Positions 53,886-63,361 of a DNA stretch of 64,000 nt are shown one piece after another. The notes under the pieces are model-generated. The model did no database searches, was not told the origin of the DNA, and saw only the letters and a program-made list of their open reading frames with translations. The translations under genes and the position numbers were made by a program. The stretch's first letter is position 1, and the number at the start of each line of letters is the position of its first letter. Origin of the DNA: Celeribacter persicus (GTDB taxonomy: Bacteria; Pseudomonadota; Alphaproteobacteria; Rhodobacterales; Rhodobacteraceae); contig NZ_QAOH01000010.1 of NCBI RefSeq assembly GCF_003050785.1, positions 1 through 64,000 of the forward strand, in the 5' to 3' direction.

Positions 53886-54689
53886 ATGACGACGGACCAC
53901 AACGCTCCCCGCCTGATCGTGTTTTCCGATCTGGACGGCACATTGCTCGATCATGGCAGCTATTCCTGGGCCCCCGCGAAACCGGCTTTGCTTCGGATGC
54001 GCGCATTGGGTGCCCCGCTGGTTCTGGCAAGCTCCAAGACCGCCTCTGAAATTGCAGATTTGAGGGATCAGATGGGTTTTGCCGATTGCCCGGCTATTGT
54101 CGAAAACGGCGCAGGGATTTTGCCTGCGGGGGCAGAAGCGCAAGCGGATCGTAGCGCGCATGAGGCGCTTTTGGCGGTACTTGCGGAATTGCCCGCCGAT
54201 CTGCGCGTCTGTTTCTCCGGCTTTTCCGACTGGAGCGTGGAGGAGGTCGCGGCGAACACAGGCCTCCCCTTGGCACAGGCCAGGCTTGCGGCGCGGCGGC
54301 AGTTTTCCGAGCCGGGGCTTTGGTCGGGAAACGCTGAGGCGCAAAAGGCCTTTGAGGCGGCTTTGGCGGAAAAAGGGATCGCCGCGCGTCAGGGCGGGCG
54401 ATATCTCACACTGTCCTTTGGAGCGACCAAGGCCGACCGGATGGCGGAGATCGTGTCCCGCTATCATCCCCGGCCGACCACCATGGCTTTGGGTGATGCT
54501 CCTAACGACGTTGAAATGATTGAGGCGGCTGATTTCGGGGTTGTCGTCGCGAATTCACATGGGCCGGGTATCCCGTCCCTTGTGGGAGAGGCCGAGGGTC
54601 GGATCACACGCACGAAAGTGCCCGGACCCGAAGGCTGGAACCTTGCGGTGCTGGAACGCATTGCACAAGAATACAAAGAGAAAGGCTGA
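53886..54689 (+). CDS. HAD-family phosphoglycosylglycerate phosphatase (MpgP/GpgP type)
   Basis: A 267-residue HAD-IIB phosphatase. The nucleophile motif is FSDLDGTLLDH (D15, D17); LASSKTASEI is motif II, and MALGDAPNDVEMIEAADFGVVVAN carries the metal-binding aspartates. These features and the neighbour fit mannosyl- or glucosyl-3-phosphoglycerate phosphatase, which releases the free osmolyte. ATG 53886 has no ribosome site I can see, so it may be leaderless; it lies 161 bases from the divergent DUF4170 gene. The GpgS-like gene starts three bases after its stop. Confidence 0.75.
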   Translation: MTTDHNAPRLIVFSDLDGTLLDHGSYSWAPAKPALLRMRALGAPLVLASSKTASEIADLRDQMGFADCPAIVENGAGILPAGAEAQADRSAHEALLAVLAELPADLRVCFSGFSDWSVEEVAANTGLPLAQARLAARRQFSEPGLWSGNAEAQKAFEAALAEKGIAARQGGRYLTLSFGATKADRMAEIVSRYHPRPTTMALGDAPNDVEMIEAADFGVVVANSHGPGIPSLVGEAEGRITRTKVPGPEGWNLAVLERIAQEYKEKG

Positions 54690-54692
54690 CAC

Positions 54693-55913
54693 ATGGCGGA
54701 TTTTCATCAGGGCGGTCACGTGGCGACGCTGCACAACCTGCGTATCAACTCCGAAGAAGACTTGGGCCGGGAGTTGAACGCCTTTGCCTCTTCCCGCAAG
54801 ATCACGCTGATCCTGCCGTCGCTGTTTTCCGAACTCGAAGGTGAGGCGCTGCCGAACATCATCGACGAGCTGAACAAGGTGGATTTCATCCATCGCATCG
54901 TCATCGGGCTCGATCGCGCCACCGAGGAGCAATATCGCTATGCGCGGAAATTCTTTTCCCGGCTGAAGGCCGATCATGTGGTGCTCTGGAACGACGGGCC
55001 GCGGCTTCAGGCGGTGGATGCGCGGCTCAAGGAGCTTGACCTTTCGCCGTCCGAGCCGGGCAAGGGGCGCAATGTCTGGTTCTGTCTCGGTTATACGATT
55101 TCGCGGGCCGATAGTGCGGTGGTGGCCGTGCATGATTGCGACGTGGTGACCTATTCGGCGGCGATGCTGGCGCGGCTGGTCTATCCGGTGGCGAACCCGA
55201 CCTTTCCTTATCAGATGTCCAAGGGCTTCTACCCCCGTGTCGCCGATGGCAAGCTGAACGGGCGGGTGACGCGCCTGTTGGTGACGCCGATGATCCATGC
55301 GTTGTCCAAGGTGCTCGGTCCGCAGGACTTCCTCGATTTTCTCGCCGATTTCCGCTACCCGCTCGCAGGCGAATTCGCCATGCGGACTTCGATCCTGCCC
55401 GATATGCGCATCCCGTCCGATTGGGGGCTTGAGATTGGGTTGTTGTCGGAGGCTTGGCGCAATCTCAGCCCGCGTGCGGTCTGTCAGGTGGAAATTTCCG
55501 ACCGTTACGATCACAAGCATCAGGACCTGTCACAGGAGGACGCGACTACCGGTCTGTCGCGTATGTCGGTCGACATTTGCAAGGCGCTTTATCGCAAACT
55601 CGCTGCCGATGGCACGGTGTTCTCCGAAGAGATTTTCCGCTCGATCAAGGCCACCTACTATCGCGGCGCGCTCGATCTTATCGAGACCTATTTCAACGAC
55701 GCGCGGATGAACGGGCTGCATGTTGATCGCCATGTGGAAGAACAAGCAGTGGAGCTTTTCGCCAACAATATCATTCAGGCGGGCAATGTGTTCCTTGAGA
55801 ACCCGATGGAAACGCCGTTCATTCCGAACTGGTCGCGGGTCCATGCCGCCGATCCGGACATCATCGCCGCCATGGCGCGGGCCGTGGCTGAGGATATGGA
55901 CGAGTACAAGTGA
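54693..55913 (+). CDS. Glucosyl-3-phosphoglycerate synthase-like glycosyltransferase (GT81)
   Basis: A 406-residue GT-A-type glycosyltransferase. The DxD motif is HDCDVV (D148, D150). FRYPLAGEFAM and SDWGLEIGLLSE match the PLAGEF and GYGVEIG motifs of glucosyl-3-phosphoglycerate synthases (GpgS), which join a sugar nucleotide to 3-phosphoglycerate. The next-door HAD phosphatase completes a two-step path to glucosylglycerate or mannosylglycerate, compatible solutes of salt-stressed or nitrogen-poor cells. AAAGG lies about eight bases before ATG 54693. The donor sugar is not certain. Its TGA abuts the convergent CysQ-like stop. Confidence 0.75.
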   Translation: MADFHQGGHVATLHNLRINSEEDLGRELNAFASSRKITLILPSLFSELEGEALPNIIDELNKVDFIHRIVIGLDRATEEQYRYARKFFSRLKADHVVLWNDGPRLQAVDARLKELDLSPSEPGKGRNVWFCLGYTISRADSAVVAVHDCDVVTYSAAMLARLVYPVANPTFPYQMSKGFYPRVADGKLNGRVTRLLVTPMIHALSKVLGPQDFLDFLADFRYPLAGEFAMRTSILPDMRIPSDWGLEIGLLSEAWRNLSPRAVCQVEISDRYDHKHQDLSQEDATTGLSRMSVDICKALYRKLAADGTVFSEEIFRSIKATYYRGALDLIETYFNDARMNGLHVDRHVEEQAVELFANNIIQAGNVFLENPMETPFIPNWSRVHAADPDIIAAMARAVAEDMDEYK

Positions 55914-56705
55914 TTACTTGAGCCGCGCGAGGATGCCCTGCGCCAGATCGGGGCATCCTGCCACCATACCGTCGAGTTGCGGCACAGGCTGGTTGAATAC
56001 CGGTTGCTGGCCCTTGAGATCGGTGACCTGACCGCCGGCTTCCGTCAGGATCAGCGTCCCGGCGGCCACGTCCCATTCCCAGGTCTTGCGAAAGGTGAAC
56101 ATCGCATCGTACCGCCCTTGCGCCACAAGCGCGAGCCGGTAGGCCAGAGAGGGGCGGAATTTGTGAATGAATTTCGGTGCTCCGCCGCGCCAGTTTTCGT
56201 CACTCAGATGCTGACGCGGGGCAAGAACCGTCGCCCCGTCGAGATCGCAACGCCGCCCCGCCCGCAAAGGCGCTTCGTTGAGAAAGGCCCCGCCACCTTT
56301 GACCGCCGCGAAGAGTCGCTCCCGCAGGGGCAGGAACACGACGGCGGCGATCACCTCGCCCTCTTCGGCGATGGCCAGAGAATGTGCCCAATTGCGGTCG
56401 CCATGGATGAAGCTGCGGGTGCCGTCGATCGGATCGACGATGAACACGCGTTCCCTGCCGAGCCGTTCCGATGTGGTGTCTACGGTTTCCTCCGAGAGCC
56501 AGCCATAATCGGGTCGTTCCGACAGCAGATATTCATGCAGCATCCGGTCCACGGCCAGATCGGCCTCGGTCACCGGGCCTTGCCCGCCGCCCTTGTCCCA
56601 GACCTGCGGGTCTGCCTGCCAATAGGGTCTGGCGATCTCACCCGCGTTGCGCGCGGCCTCGATCAGAAGCTCCAGATCCTCGGTTACACCCTCAGTCACC
56701 GGCAA
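55914..56705 (-). CDS. Inositol-monophosphatase-family phosphatase, CysQ-like
   Basis: A 263-residue metal-dependent phosphatase of the IMPase superfamily. The metal motif DPIDGTRSFIHG begins at D91, the preceding acidic SEET is at residues 71-74, and WEWDVAAGTLILTEAGG is the C-terminal signature. The group includes 3'(2'),5'-bisphosphate nucleotidase (CysQ), which clears PAP from sulfate assimilation, and this is the likeliest role. The start is TTG 56705, with AAGGA seven bases upstream; GTG 56699 is an alternative. It overlaps the pmbA stop by 14 bases, so both are one transcript. Confidence 0.78.
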   Translation of the reverse strand: MPVTEGVTEDLELLIEAARNAGEIARPYWQADPQVWDKGGGQGPVTEADLAVDRMLHEYLLSERPDYGWLSEETVDTTSERLGRERVFIVDPIDGTRSFIHGDRNWAHSLAIAEEGEVIAAVVFLPLRERLFAAVKGGGAFLNEAPLRAGRRCDLDGATVLAPRQHLSDENWRGGAPKFIHKFRPSLAYRLALVAQGRYDAMFTFRKTWEWDVAAGTLILTEAGGQVTDLKGQQPVFNQPVPQLDGMVAGCPDLAQGILARLK

Positions 56706-58035
56706 GGGTCATTCCTTCGACCAGAAGCGAGGGCACGACGCGGCTCAGGTGCAGACGGGCGTCATTGGCCGGGATCAGGGTCATCAGCATTTCGCGCAGA
56801 TTGCCCGCGATGGTACATTCGTTGACCGGATAGGCGATCTTGCCATTCTCGATCCAGAACCCGCTCGCGCCACGGGAGTAATCGCCGGTGGTCGGGTTGA
56901 TGGAGGCACCGATCATGCCGGTGACCAAAAGCCCGGTGCCCATCTCGCGGATCAATTCCTCGCGGCTTTTTTCTCCCTGTGTCAGAGCCACATTGCCTGC
57001 GGAAGGCGAGGGCGGAGAGGACACGCCACGGGATGCATTCGCGGTGCTTTCAAGCCCGAGCTTGCGTGCGGTGGCGAGGTCCAGAACCCAGCTTTGCAAG
57101 ACGCCATTATCAACCAAAGCGCGTTTCGAGGTCGCAAGCCCCTCGGCATCGAACAGTTTCGAGCCGGAGGTGCGCGGGCGATGCGGGTCCTCGATCAACG
57201 ACATCCCCTTGGGAAGCACATCCGCCCCCATCGCATCGCGCAGCCAGCTCGCACCACGCGCAATCGCCGTGCCGTTGATCGCGGCCAGAAGATGCCCGAC
57301 GAGCGACGAGGAAATCCGTTCATCGAACAGCACGGGATAGGCCCCGGTCTTGGGTTTCTTCGCGCCCATGCGGGCCAGAGTGCGTTCTGCGGCCAGCTTG
57401 CCGATCTCTTCGGGAGAGGGCAGATCCGCGCCGAAAATCCGGCTGTCGCCATAATAATCGCGCTCCATGGCCGTGCCTTCGCCCGCGATGGCGACGGTTG
57501 AAATCATCCGGTCCGTGCGGGTGTAGCCGCCGGAAAATCCATTGGTGGCGGCCAGATGAATGCGCCGCTTGCCATAGGCGGCGGAGCTTTCGACCTTGGT
57601 GATCCCGTCAAACGTCAGCGCCGCCGCCTCCGCGCGCAAGGCGTCGTCCTTGAGCGCTTCGGGCGAGGGTTCCGCCGAGGGATCGAACATTTCAAGCGCG
57701 GAAATATCGGTATTTTCCGTGATCTGCGAGGGATCGGCCAGCCCGGCGGTCGGGTCTTCGGGCGCGAGACGCGCCATGGTGACCGCACGTTCGGCCATGG
57801 TGGCAAGGGTTTCGGGCCGGGTGTCGGAGGCGGAGACACAGGCCTGACGCCGCCCGATCAGCACACGCAGACCGATGTCGATACCTTCCGAGCGCTCCGC
57901 CTGTTCCAGTGCACCCTGACGTACACCGATGGAAAGCGAAGTGCCGTCGATCGCCAAGGCATCGGCCGCGTCGGCCCCGGCCTTTTTCGCCGCTTCAAGC
58001 AACGCCCCGGTCAGTTCTGAAAGATTTCCTGCCAT
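56692..58035 (-). CDS. pmbA: TldE/PmbA-family metallopeptidase-like protein
   Basis: A 447-residue protein of the TldD/PmbA family. The partner TldD carries the zinc-binding HExxxH motif, whereas PmbA/TldE members lack it, as here. Recognisable blocks are GLRVLIGRRQACVSASDTR, YPVLFDERISSSLVGHLLAAI and GASINPTTGDYSRGASGFWIE. With TldD it forms a protease that processes peptides such as CcdA or microcin B17 precursors in E. coli; the role here is unknown. ATG 58035 has GGAGG six bases upstream, better than an upstream ATG at 58080. It leads the pmbA-cysQ-like pair. Confidence 0.9.
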   Translation of the reverse strand: MAGNLSELTGALLEAAKKAGADAADALAIDGTSLSIGVRQGALEQAERSEGIDIGLRVLIGRRQACVSASDTRPETLATMAERAVTMARLAPEDPTAGLADPSQITENTDISALEMFDPSAEPSPEALKDDALRAEAAALTFDGITKVESSAAYGKRRIHLAATNGFSGGYTRTDRMISTVAIAGEGTAMERDYYGDSRIFGADLPSPEEIGKLAAERTLARMGAKKPKTGAYPVLFDERISSSLVGHLLAAINGTAIARGASWLRDAMGADVLPKGMSLIEDPHRPRTSGSKLFDAEGLATSKRALVDNGVLQSWVLDLATARKLGLESTANASRGVSSPPSPSAGNVALTQGEKSREELIREMGTGLLVTGMIGASINPTTGDYSRGASGFWIENGKIAYPVNECTIAGNLREMLMTLIPANDARLHLSRVVPSLLVEGMTLAGD

Positions 58036-58119
58036 GGCGTGCCTCCATATCTCGCTATTGTGCATCTCATGCAGATGCAATTAGGCCGCCTGCGCGCGTC
58101 ACGCAAGCGGCCCGATGGG

Positions 58120-59664
58120 TCAGAACGGCAGCGGTTGGCCGTTGGCGATGATCGCGCCGTCTTCGGTCATCTCGATCTCGGACACCAACTCACCGGGCTC
58201 CGTGCCCGGACGCGCAAAGAGGCCGAGCATCATCTGCGCCGACATGGCGGTTTCCTGCGGCATGATGCCGGACGCGGACAGTTTGTCGATCAACTCGGTC
58301 ACACCGTTCAGAGTCAGGTTCAGTTTGCCGGTGAACGGCGGCATGCCGCCGGGGATCGCCGGTTCCTGATCGAGGAAATGCCCCGCCCCATTGCCAGCCA
58401 CAGTGGCCCCCGCAAGCGCGAGGTAAATGTCCGGCAGGGCAAGGGTTTTGACCTCAAAGGGCATTTCTTCCGCGCCCTCTTCCTCAAGCGCCATCAGTGC
58501 ATTCATGTCAAACAGATCGACATCGCTTTTCAGCGTCCCTTCGAAAGCCAGACGCAGGTTCGCCGGATCACGCGACAATTGACCAGTAGGATCGGCAATC
58601 ATCCAGGCGATCTCGGGCAGGACAAGGTCCTTGAGTCCGATCTTGGCACTGAACGGCTGATCGTCTTCGGAGGCGGCCAGCGGGAAAAAGAGTGCGCCGG
58701 AGTATTCCGCCATCGAGAGAGCGACTTGCCCGCCGGGGATTTGCGGCCCCGCAACGGTGATGTCGAGATCGCCCGCCGAGATATCATAGCCGATCGCACC
58801 GCCCTTGAGGGTCATATCCAGTGTCGAAAGCCCGGTTGCGGCACGGATGTCCATGTTCGAGGATGGTTCTTTTCCGGTGACCGTCACAAAAGAGGCGCTG
58901 TCTTGCATGTCCATCGTGACATCCATGGTGCTCTGGCCGAGCAGGGTCGCAAGCATGTTGTCACTGTCCGTTTGCGGCAAAAGGATCGCGCCCTTGATCG
59001 AAAGCGTGTTGCCGACAAACCCCATCTCCACGGTGCCGTCTTCCTCGGTGTCGATCTGATCGACCTCATAGGTCAGCGTCGCGGCGGTCATGTCCATCTC
59101 CGAGGAAAGGCTTTCTCGGTTGTGGACCATGGTGGAAGTGCCGGAAATACCGGCAAATTTCGCGCTAACACCCGGTTGGATGGTCACGTGATCGACGATG
59201 ACAGGCTCCGTGACCATCGTCATTGCGGCATTGTCGACGGTGTAGAGTATGTCGTCTGGGGTGCCGGACACGATGGCTTCGCCGATATAGGTTACGGTGG
59301 AGCGGGTCTCCACCGTGTCACCGTTCTCCGTGCCAGGTTCGCTCGGTGCAACCATGATCGAGGTGAGCGGCTGGGGGAACCACACGGCCACGGTGCCGCC
59401 CTGTCGCTCCTGAAAACGAATCTCCGGCGCTGTGGTGGTGTCCGTGATCGACGCCTCGCCCATCTCGATATTCATGCCATAGATCATGTTGCGCACGACG
59501 AGAGTGTCGCCTTCGCGGCTCACCTCGGCTTTGGGTTCCATGCCTATACTGGCCATCATGTCATGATAAGATGCCCAGACATCTTCCGGTGTGACATCGG
59601 CGAAAACGGGACCGGCGGTGAGGCAGGTGGTGGTGAGCGCGGTAGCTAAAAACATGGAACGCAT
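58120..59664 (-). CDS. DUF2125 exported protein
   Basis: A 514-residue exported protein with a signal peptide (MRSMFLATALTTTCLTAGPV then FA). The rest is rich in beta strand-like, acidic sequence; DMQDSASFVTV, IGLKDLVLPEIAWMIADPTG and KLNLTLNGVTELIDKL are in line with the alphaproteobacterial DUF2125 family. It is thought to lie in the periplasm, but no activity is known. ATG 59664 has AGGAG seven bases upstream, which fixes the start. It is a monocistronic-looking gene upstream of pmbA on the same strand with an 84-base gap. Confidence 0.8.
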   Translation of the reverse strand: MRSMFLATALTTTCLTAGPVFADVTPEDVWASYHDMMASIGMEPKAEVSREGDTLVVRNMIYGMNIEMGEASITDTTTAPEIRFQERQGGTVAVWFPQPLTSIMVAPSEPGTENGDTVETRSTVTYIGEAIVSGTPDDILYTVDNAAMTMVTEPVIVDHVTIQPGVSAKFAGISGTSTMVHNRESLSSEMDMTAATLTYEVDQIDTEEDGTVEMGFVGNTLSIKGAILLPQTDSDNMLATLLGQSTMDVTMDMQDSASFVTVTGKEPSSNMDIRAATGLSTLDMTLKGGAIGYDISAGDLDITVAGPQIPGGQVALSMAEYSGALFFPLAASEDDQPFSAKIGLKDLVLPEIAWMIADPTGQLSRDPANLRLAFEGTLKSDVDLFDMNALMALEEEGAEEMPFEVKTLALPDIYLALAGATVAGNGAGHFLDQEPAIPGGMPPFTGKLNLTLNGVTELIDKLSASGIMPQETAMSAQMMLGLFARPGTEPGELVSEIEMTEDGAIIANGQPLPF

Positions 59665-59779
59665 GATAAATCTCCTGAAACAGTCGCGCACACATTTTCG
59701 TGCTTTGGCAGGGGGGTCAAGACTGGAACCCGGTCACTTCACGACATAAGCTCCCCCTTGACACAAGGGAGGCCGGATC

Positions 59780-60535
59780 ATGTCGCAACTTACTGGGAAA
59801 ACCGCTTTGATCACAGGGGCGAGCCGGGGGATCGGAGAGGCGACCGCACGGCTTTTTGCCGCAGAGGGTGCGAAAGTTGCGCTCATCGCGCGCAGTGCAG
59901 CGAAGATTGCGTGGATCGCCGGGGAAATCGGGCCGCAAGCTCTGGCGGTGCCCTGCGATATTTCTTCCTATGCCGAACTGGATCAGGCGGTGACGCGGGT
60001 CGAAGAGCGTCTCGGTCCCATCGACATTCTGGTGAACAACGCCGGTGTGATCGACCCGATCGGTGCGTTGACCGAAGTGGACCCGGACGATTGGTCGCGC
60101 CTCATCGACATCAATGTCAAAGGCGTGTTCTACGCCATGCGTCGGATCGTGCCGGACATGGTCGCGCGCGGGGGCGGGACGGTTCTGACCGTCTCCTCGG
60201 GAGCGGCACATCGCCCGATTGAGGGGTGGAGCGCTTATTGCGCCTCCAAAGCCGGGGCGGCGATGTTGACCGCCATGCTCGATCTTGAGGAACGCGGCCA
60301 TGGTATCCGCGCCATGGGGCTTTCGCCGGGGACGGTTGCGACCCAAATGCAGCGAGAGATCAAGGCGTCGGGCATCAACGCCGTGAGCCAGCTCGACTGG
60401 TCGGAGCATATTCCGCCCGAATGGCCTGCGCAGGCGCTTTTGTGGATGTGTGGAGAAGAGGCGGACGCCCATCTGGGTGAGGAACTGCAACTGCGGGACG
60501 AAGGGTTCCGCCGGCAACTTGGATTGATCGTATGA
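59780..60535 (+). CDS. SDR-family oxidoreductase
   Basis: A 251-residue classical short-chain dehydrogenase. The cofactor motif is TGASRGIG (residues 13-20), NNAG follows at about residue 90, and the active-site YCASK is at about residue 152 with the serine in SSGAA. The substrate is unknown. It heads an operon with an enoyl-CoA hydratase (stop-start overlap) and a flavoprotein, so a role in acyl or lipid metabolism is likely. ATG 59780 has GGGAGG eight bases upstream. Confidence 0.88.
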   Translation: MSQLTGKTALITGASRGIGEATARLFAAEGAKVALIARSAAKIAWIAGEIGPQALAVPCDISSYAELDQAVTRVEERLGPIDILVNNAGVIDPIGALTEVDPDDWSRLIDINVKGVFYAMRRIVPDMVARGGGTVLTVSSGAAHRPIEGWSAYCASKAGAAMLTAMLDLEERGHGIRAMGLSPGTVATQMQREIKASGINAVSQLDWSEHIPPEWPAQALLWMCGEEADAHLGEELQLRDEGFRRQLGLIV

Positions 60536-61146
60536 TAAACGTAACACGCGAGGATGCGCTCTGGACCGTGACTCTCAACCGACCGGAGAAGGCCAATTCG
60601 CTCACCTCCGCCATGCTGGCCGAGTTGATCGGGATCGCACATGAAGCGCGGACCGAGGCGAAGGCGTTCGTGCTCACAGGCACAGGCAAAGTGTTTTCCG
60701 CAGGCGCCGATCTCGATGAGGCGCGCGCGGGGCTTGCCACCTCCCCCTTATGGGAAGAATTGTCAACGGCCATCGCCGCTCTGCCCTGCCTCACCATTGC
60801 AGCGCTGAATGGCACTTTGGCGGGCGGGGCGTTCGGTATGGCACTGGCCTGCGATCTGAGGATTGCCGATCCGGGGGCGAAATTCTTTTACCCGGTGATG
60901 AAGCTCGGATTCCTGCCGCAACCGTCCGACCCGAAACGCATGACCGCGCTGATCGGCCCGGCGCGCGCCAAGATGATTTTTATGGCAGGGCAGAAGATCG
61001 CTGCCGATGAGGCGTTGTCCTGGGGGTTGGTGGACCGGTTGGTGCCGGCCGCAGAGCAGGCCAGCGCCATTGCGGAATTGACGGAAGCCCCGTTGGCGGC
61101 CACCGGCGAACACATCGCCGGGATCAAGGCGCTGATCCGCCCGTGA
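60532..61146 (+). CDS. Short enoyl-CoA hydratase/isomerase-family protein
   Basis: A 204-residue crotonase-fold protein, about 50 residues shorter than typical (255-260), mainly at the C-terminus. The oxyanion-hole blocks are VFSAGADLDEARAG and ALNGTLAGGAFGMALACDLR, and LGFLPQPSDPKRM replaces the usual glycine-rich segment. The classical catalytic glutamates near positions 120 and 140 are not clear, so activity may differ from hydration. ATG 60532 overlaps the SDR stop; the next gene overlaps by four bases. Confidence 0.78.
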   Translation: MINVTREDALWTVTLNRPEKANSLTSAMLAELIGIAHEARTEAKAFVLTGTGKVFSAGADLDEARAGLATSPLWEELSTAIAALPCLTIAALNGTLAGGAFGMALACDLRIADPGAKFFYPVMKLGFLPQPSDPKRMTALIGPARAKMIFMAGQKIAADEALSWGLVDRLVPAAEQASAIAELTEAPLAATGEHIAGIKALIRP

Positions 61147-62318
61147 GTGAAAGGATCGAGATCGACGCCTTGGTCGTCGGGGCCGGTCCCGCGGGGCTGA
61201 TGGCGGCGGAAGTGATTTCCGCAGCGGGGCATGATGTGTTGGTTGCGGAGGCCAAACCCTCGCCTGCGCGCAAGTTTCTCATGGCGGGCAAATCGGGGTT
61301 GAACCTGACCAAGAACGAGCCGATGGAGCGCTTTCTGGACGCTTACGCGCCCCTGCATCCGACACTGCGAAACGCTCTGGAGGCTTTTGGCCCGCAGGAG
61401 GTGATCGCATGGGCCGAGGGGCTGGGACAGGACATCTTCACGGGGTCCTCGGGCCGGGTGTTTCCGAAGGCGATGAAGGCTTCGCCGCTGTTGCGTGCGT
61501 GGCTGGCGCGGCTGGAGGCGCGGGGGGTTACCATGCGGCGCAACTGGCGCATGGTTGGGCTTGGCAATGTCACGGAATTCGATACGCCGGAAGGGCCCGT
61601 CTGCATGCAGGCCAAAACGGTCATTCTCGCCCTTGGCGGCGCGAGTTGGGCAAGATTGGGATCGAATGGGGCTTGGGTCGACATGGTCTCTCCTTTCGCG
61701 CAGATCGCGCCTTTCACGCCGTCGAATGTCGGGCTTTTGCTGGACTGGACACCACATATGACACGGCATTTCGGTAGGCCCGTGAAAGGTGTGAAGCTGA
61801 CCGCAGGGGCGTTTGAGAGCCGTGGGGAGTTCGTGATTTCCAAACGTGGATTGGAAGGCGGCGGAATATACGCCGTCACACGCGGGTTGCGCGAAGGTGC
61901 GACATTGACGCTCGACCTCTTGCCGGACTGGGATGAGGAGAAGGTCAAACAGGCTCTAATACAGAGGAAAACGAAAGAAACCCTGACGAAGTTTCTGAAA
62001 CGTGCGCTGCGCCTTACACCGGAAAAAATCGCGCTCGTGATGGAATGTGCCGGTCCACAGCCCAATGATCTCATGACAGCTCTCAAGGCGCTGAAAATCA
62101 CCGCTGCGCAATTGCGCCCGATGGATGAGGCTATTTCAACCGCCGGTGGGGTACGGTTCGAAAGCCTCACGGAAAGGCTTGAATCCCGCATAAAACCGGG
62201 ATTGTTCTTTGCTGGGGAGATGCTCGACTGGGATGCGCCGACAGGCGGCTATCTCCTGACCGCCTGTCCGGCCACCGGACGTCTGGCCGGGCAGGGTGCG
62301 CTTACGAAGCTTTCATGA
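61143..62318 (+). CDS. FAD-dependent oxidoreductase (HI0933/BaiN-like)
   Basis: A 391-residue flavoprotein. The dinucleotide motif is [15 protein letters not shown] (residues 11-25), [13 protein letters not shown] is the family motif after it, and [20 protein letters not shown] with ATGRLAG closes the FAD fold at the C-terminus, as in the HI0933 group (TIGR03862 type). Function is unknown. Start GTG 61143 overlaps the previous gene by four bases. Its 3' end overlaps the convergent LLM oxidoreductase gene by 17 bases. Confidence 0.85.
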   Translation: MSERIEIDALVVGAGPAGLMAAEVISAAGHDVLVAEAKPSPARKFLMAGKSGLNLTKNEPMERFLDAYAPLHPTLRNALEAFGPQEVIAWAEGLGQDIFTGSSGRVFPKAMKASPLLRAWLARLEARGVTMRRNWRMVGLGNVTEFDTPEGPVCMQAKTVILALGGASWARLGSNGAWVDMVSPFAQIAPFTPSNVGLLLDWTPHMTRHFGRPVKGVKLTAGAFESRGEFVISKRGLEGGGIYAVTRGLREGATLTLDLLPDWDEEKVKQALIQRKTKETLTKFLKRALRLTPEKIALVMECAGPQPNDLMTALKALKITAAQLRPMDEAISTAGGVRFESLTERLESRIKPGLFFAGEMLDWDAPTGGYLLTACPATGRLAGQGALTKLS

Positions 62319-63300
62319 CTTCGGCCGCAATCTCGAAGGATCTGAGCCGTTTCTGGTGGTCGTGAATATTGGCCGCGAAGATCACTTCCTGCGGCTGATA
62401 CCGGTCGATCAGAGCCCCGATCTTGTCCTTGACCATCGCTTTCGTTCCGGTCGCGGAGACCGCGAAAATCGCGTCGAGCGCGGGTATGAACCGGGCGGGT
62501 ACGACGGAGGAAATATCCTCGACCGGATGCGGTAGTTTTCCTGGTTTGCCCATGCGCAGATTGGCGAAGGTCTGCATCATCGAAGATCGCAGATAGACCG
62601 CCTCTTCCGCGCTTTCGGCGGCAAAGATATTGGTGGCGAGCATGAAATAGGGCGCATCCAGATAGGCGGAAGGACGGAACAGATCGCGATAGATCTTGAC
62701 CGCATGATCCAGAGCCGCAGGTGCAAAATGCGAGGCGAAGGCATAGGGCAGACCCAGCAATGCCGCCAGTTCCGCACCATAGGTCGAGGAGCCTAGCATC
62801 CAGACCGGCACATGGGTGCCGGTGCCGGGGAAGGCACGGACGGGGGCGTCTTCGGGCATGTCGCCGAGATAGCCCATAAGTTCCTGCACATCCTGCGGGA
62901 AAGTCTCGCCATTGGCGTGACCGGGCATGAGATTGCGTCTGAGCGCCCGTGCGGTCGCCATGTCCGTCCCCGGTGCCCGTCCGACGCCGAGGTCGATCCG
63001 GTCGCCGTAAAGTTCGCGCAGGGTGCCGAAGGCTTCGGCCACCTGCAAAGGTGCATGGTTTGGCAACATGATCCCGCCTGCGCCGATCCGCATGCGCGAC
63101 GTATGCCCTGCGATATGCCCGATCACGACGGGGGTGGCGGCGGAGGCGATCCCCGGCATATTGTGATGCTCAGCCAGCCAATAGCGGTTGAACCCCCAGA
63201 TTTCGGCATGTTGTGCCAGATCGACGGAATTCTTTAACGCCTGAGCGGTGGATACGCCCTCCGGGACGGGAGACAGATCAAGCAGGGAATAAGGGATCAT
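62302..63300 (-). CDS. LLM-class flavin-dependent oxidoreductase
   Basis: A 332-residue bacterial-luciferase-like protein. [21 protein letters not shown] and [19 protein letters not shown] are the N-terminal signature, [23 protein letters not shown] and [11 protein letters not shown] follow, giving an (alpha/beta)8 barrel of the alkanal-monooxygenase-like group. It would use reduced flavin from a partner; the substrate is unknown. ATG 63300 starts the protein with MIPYSLLDL, as usual in this family. It lies 61 bases after the holA stop on the same strand. Confidence 0.87.
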   Translation of the reverse strand: MIPYSLLDLSPVPEGVSTAQALKNSVDLAQHAEIWGFNRYWLAEHHNMPGIASAATPVVIGHIAGHTSRMRIGAGGIMLPNHAPLQVAEAFGTLRELYGDRIDLGVGRAPGTDMATARALRRNLMPGHANGETFPQDVQELMGYLGDMPEDAPVRAFPGTGTHVPVWMLGSSTYGAELAALLGLPYAFASHFAPAALDHAVKIYRDLFRPSAYLDAPYFMLATNIFAAESAEEAVYLRSSMMQTFANLRMGKPGKLPHPVEDISSVVPARFIPALDAIFAVSATGTKAMVKDKIGALIDRYQPQEVIFAANIHDHQKRLRSFEIAAEVMKAS

Positions 63301-63361
63301 TTTGTGGCTCCTTTTCGCTCAATCTGGGATGATCTCAGCGCAAAACAATCCGCATTTTCGG

